The position numbers and the translations under genes were made by a program. The notes beneath the pieces are model-generated. The model saw nothing but the letters and a program-made list of their open reading frames with translations, ran no database searches and had not been told where the DNA came from. Positions 31,353 through 33,031 of a stretch of 33,031 nucleotides of DNA are shown piece by piece. This DNA comes from Acidobacteriota bacterium (GTDB lineage Bacteria; Acidobacteriota; Vicinamibacteria; Vicinamibacterales; SCN-69-37). Position 1 is the stretch's first letter; each line of letters opens with the position of its first letter. The DNA is taken from positions 1 to 33,031 of the forward strand of contig JANLHE010000484.1 of assembly GCA_024653875.1 (NCBI GenBank), in the 5' to 3' direction.

Positions 31353-32023
31353 CGTTTGCCGACCCTGACCGGCTTCACTGGCGCCTGTCGCCGCTGCAGC
31401 TCTGCGTCCACCCGCGCCAAGTCCTCCGGCGTGTCGATGGAGAATTTCTCGGAGCTAGCCCCTGTGGCGCCGGGCTTCTTGACGAGCACCACACGCACGC
31501 CCGTAAGGCGCGGCATGATGGCCGTGACATGCTCCCGGTCGAACGGGGTCACGGCTTCGCGGTTCGCTCGCTCGAGGAGCGCCCGCGTGAACACTTCCAC
31601 GTCGAGCCCGTCCGGGTAGCCGGATTCGCGGACGTCGTTGGTCGCGAAGTCAGCCCCTTCATCGCGGAACCGACGTAAGACAAGCGCCGCGACATCCGGA
31701 TCAAACAGGGGACAGTCTGCCGTCACGCGCACGACGACGTCGGCAGTAGTCTCGGCGGCGACAACCGCAAAGCGACCAATCACGTCCGCAGCATCAATCC
31801 CGCTAGGCCCGCAAAGCGTCACGTTTGTCTTGTCGGCACATTCGATAAACGCCGGGGCGTCTTCGTGCGGACTTGCCACGACGACCGCGTCGACGCCCAG
31901 AACCCGCTTGGCCCGCTCAATGACATGCTGCAGGACGGGCTTGCCGTCCAGATTCGCCAGCACCTTGCGCGGGAATCGGCTTGAGCCCAAGCGGGCCTGA
32001 ATAATCGCGACTACCTTCGGCAT
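31349..32023 (-). CDS. SpsF-like cytidylyltransferase
   Basis: A 224-aa nucleotidyltransferase of the CMP-sugar/SpsF type. The N-terminus IIQARLGSSRFPRKVL with GKPVLQHVIERAK is the nucleotide-binding signature, and VRVTADCPLFDPDVAALVL carries the metal-binding acidic residues. It would couple CTP to a sugar acid, producing a CMP-sugar for surface or fibre glycans. It sits directly upstream of the ParB-methyltransferase (GTGA overlap), so it is part of the phage operon and not a host remnant. The substrate is unknown. ATG has GGAG about 5 nt upstream. Confidence 0.85.
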   Translation of the reverse strand: MPKVVAIIQARLGSSRFPRKVLANLDGKPVLQHVIERAKRVLGVDAVVVASPHEDAPAFIECADKTNVTLCGPSGIDAADVIGRFAVVAAETTADVVVRVTADCPLFDPDVAALVLRRFRDEGADFATNDVRESGYPDGLDVEVFTRALLERANREAVTPFDREHVTAIMPRLTGVRVVLVKKPGATGASSEKFSIDTPEDLARVDAELQRRQAPVKPVRVGKR

Positions 32024-32733
32024 AGGTCTCCACGTTCTATTGTTTCATTAGCGTCAAGGTCTCGCCCGCCGAAGCCGCGCCGGAAGTATTCGATCTGCTG
32101 CCCCTTTATGTCGCGAGCGTGGCCTTGCCAGCCGATCTCGCAGACCGCCGCGCCGCGCGCCTTCGTCTCGAGCATCCCGCGCCAGACGAGCGCATGGTTT
32201 AAGTTCGGCACGACCGATGCCGCCCAGCCGTAGTAGCTTCCTCCCTGCCACACGACGAACGCCGCAAACCCGACAAAGGTGGTGGAGGGCGCCGGAGTCG
32301 AACCGGCTGACAGCCCAGCGGCATGCGCCGCGTTGACTGACCCCCCGATGAGAATCACGTGCCCGTCGCGCACCCACTCGGCCATTAGATCCCACGAGGC
32401 TTTCGGCCGCGTCTCGCGTCCGGCTTCCTGCCGGTGTAGTTGCCGAAACGCCTCCATGTCCTCCGGCTCGCACACGTGAATGTCGTACGCCCGCTCGGCT
32501 TGGTGGATCAGCGCCTTGTAGGACTTCCGCAGATCGCGCCAGAGCGCCGTCTTGTCCTGTTTGAGGTCGACCACACGCGTCTGCCAGGACGCATTCGCCA
32601 GTTCGTCCACGCGCGAGATCGGGACTTGACAGATCCGCTCGTAGTGCCGCCAGTGAATCGAACTCCACCAACCGATCATTTGAGCAGCGGGAGCAGCGCC
32701 TTGGCGATCACGCGGCACCTTGAATCGCTCCAT
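32011..32733 (-). CDS. FemAB/GNAT-like acyl or aminoacyl transferase
   Basis: A 240-aa protein with the pattern of FemAB-type double-GNAT enzymes: DLRKSYKALIHQAERAYDIHV (67-87), a helical middle, then FVGFAAFVVWQGGSYYGWAASVVPN (153-177) and EIGWQGHARDIKGQQIEYFRRGFGG. Relatives found with sugar cytidylyltransferases modify cell-surface polymers or aminosugars. Here it overlaps the cytidylyltransferase gene by 13 nt, supporting a joint job. Residues 130-152 (GGSVNAAHAAGLSAG and on) look like an insertion; their DNA forms a complete tRNA-like fold (see the tRNA-like structure entry). Reading frame intact. ATG with a weak ribosome-binding site. Confidence 0.7.
   Translation of the reverse strand: MERFKVPRDRQGAAPAAQMIGWWSSIHWRHYERICQVPISRVDELANASWQTRVVDLKQDKTALWRDLRKSYKALIHQAERAYDIHVCEPEDMEAFRQLHRQEAGRETRPKASWDLMAEWVRDGHVILIGGSVNAAHAAGLSAGSTPAPSTTFVGFAAFVVWQGGSYYGWAASVVPNLNHALVWRGMLETKARGAAVCEIGWQGHARDIKGQQIEYFRRGFGGRDLDANETIERGDLCRR
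32280..32346 (-). other. 67-nt tRNA-like structure inside the FemAB-like gene
   Basis: Read 5' to 3' on the minus strand from 32346: GGGGGGT pairs with GCCCTCC as a seven-base acceptor stem (two G-U pairs). An arm follows, with CAGTC/GGCTG and GCGGC/GCCGC stems. Then comes a canonical T-arm, GCCGG-TTCGACT-CCGGC (32307-32291), and ACCA (32283-32280). There is no normal D-arm or anticodon arm (32 nt instead of about 42), so it is not an ordinary tRNA. The 3' half resembles the end of tRNA or tmRNA genes. It is in frame and encodes residues 130-152. Confidence 0.5.
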
Positions 32734-32754
32734 CTCGCGCTCGCACGGCTGCGC

Positions 32755-33015
32755 TCACGGATACGCAAATTCTTCCCATAAGCACAGCTCCTCGTCCAGA
32801 TAGGTGGCGCCCCGATGCCCATCGGTGCCATCGCTCACGCGGAGCCCGCTCGCGATGACGCCGCGCTCTCGACAGTCCTCAACGACGGCCACGCAGCCGG
32901 GAATAAACCACCCGCCCGGTAAGGCAATCAGCAGAGTCCCCGCCGGCAGACGATCGCTCGGTATGCCCTGAATCGGAACCATCAGACGCGAAACCTCAAC
33001 ATCGGCCCTTCGCAC
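32755..33015 (-). CDS. Hypothetical protein, 5' end uncertain
   Basis: An 86-aa frame at the right edge. The GTG at 33015 has no ribosome-binding site, and the frame stays open to the window edge, so the gene may begin outside. ATG 32982 (MVPIQGIPSDRLP) with GAGG 11 nt upstream is an alternative. The sequence looks beta-rich (GTLLIALPGGWFIPGCVAVVEDCRERG, DGHRGATYLDEELCLWEEF). No family recognised. It precedes the FemAB-like gene with a 21-nt gap. Confidence 0.55.
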   Translation of the reverse strand: MRRADVEVSRLMVPIQGIPSDRLPAGTLLIALPGGWFIPGCVAVVEDCRERGVIASGLRVSDGTDGHRGATYLDEELCLWEEFAYP

Positions 33016-33031
33016 GGCTGCACGCGCCGGA

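Noticed and set aside
32280..32346. Ordinary tRNA gene
   Set aside because: Only 32 nt separate the acceptor and T-arms, and no anticodon or D-arm can be formed; kept as a tRNA-like structure only.
32741..33021. 12-nt direct repeat TCGCACGGCTGC at 32741-32752 and 33010-33021
   Set aside because: Only two copies in GC-rich sequence, one inside a possible coding start; could be chance or minor duplication.
1..33031. CRISPR array, insertion sequence or toxin-antitoxin pair
   Set aside because: No regularly spaced repeats, transposase or paired toxin gene was found; the ribbon-helix-helix gene at 25113-25349 has no adjacent toxin.

Overview
The window is most of the late half of a tailed-phage genome (Caudoviricetes, siphovirus-like morphology), probably an integrated prophage in a high-GC bacterium. 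All genes except the integrase read on the minus strand. The HK97-type capsid module, a tape-measure gene with an upstream frameshifted chaperone, and the absence of any recognisable contractile sheath gene point to a long non-contractile tail. The host taxon cannot be fixed from the sequence. GC-rich third positions, frequent GTG/TTG starts and a tRNA-Leu 3' end without an encoded CCA fit many high-GC Gram-negative lineages.

Left edge (1-2.7 kb): the window opens inside what looks like the 3' end of a tRNA-Leu gene (1-17). This is followed by a P4-type tyrosine integrase (213-1385, plus strand), with three copies of a 10-mer around its start. The late operon converges on it. Between them are a cysteine-rich protein, a 357-nt non-coding gap holding two strong hairpins and a duplicated gene 3' end, and a dATP/dGTP diphosphohydrolase-like gene.

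2.7-10.5 kb: accessory and lysis region. It holds a metallophosphoesterase with Cys-rich N-terminus, a DUF4406-like protein, an LLH-type holin candidate, several very small membrane or Cys-rich genes joined by 1-4 nt overlaps, a secreted Cys-rich protein, two large surface or glycosidase-like proteins, a lytic transglycosylase and an XhlA-like coiled-coil/TM protein. 10.5-18.3 kb: tail genes, namely an S74-type fibre, a tail tip protein, the tape measure, gpG/gpGT chaperones made by -1 frameshifting on eight A residues, and two tandem paralogous tail-tube proteins. 18.3-22.2 kb: neck genes plus structural proteins of unknown role.

22.2-30.2 kb: capsid and packaging. The order in the direction of transcription is TerS, TerL, a small protein, portal, a DNA methyltransferase, head morphogenesis protein, a ribbon-helix-helix protein, prohead protease with a nine-cysteine cluster, and major capsid protein. 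30.2-33 kb: a ParB-domain/DNA-methyltransferase fusion, an SpsF-like cytidylyltransferase, a FemAB/GNAT-like protein and a short unknown. A 67-nt tRNA-like structure ending in ACCA lies inside the FemAB-like gene.

The genes form one tightly packed transcription unit running right to left (packaging, head, neck, tail, lysis, accessory). No repressor, replication or excision gene is visible; these presumably lie beyond the right edge. The observations most worth following are the tRNA-like structure inside a coding gene, the apparent 245-bp insertion or duplication that reproduces a gene's 3' end, the 10-mer sites at the integrase start, and the tandem tail-tube paralogues.
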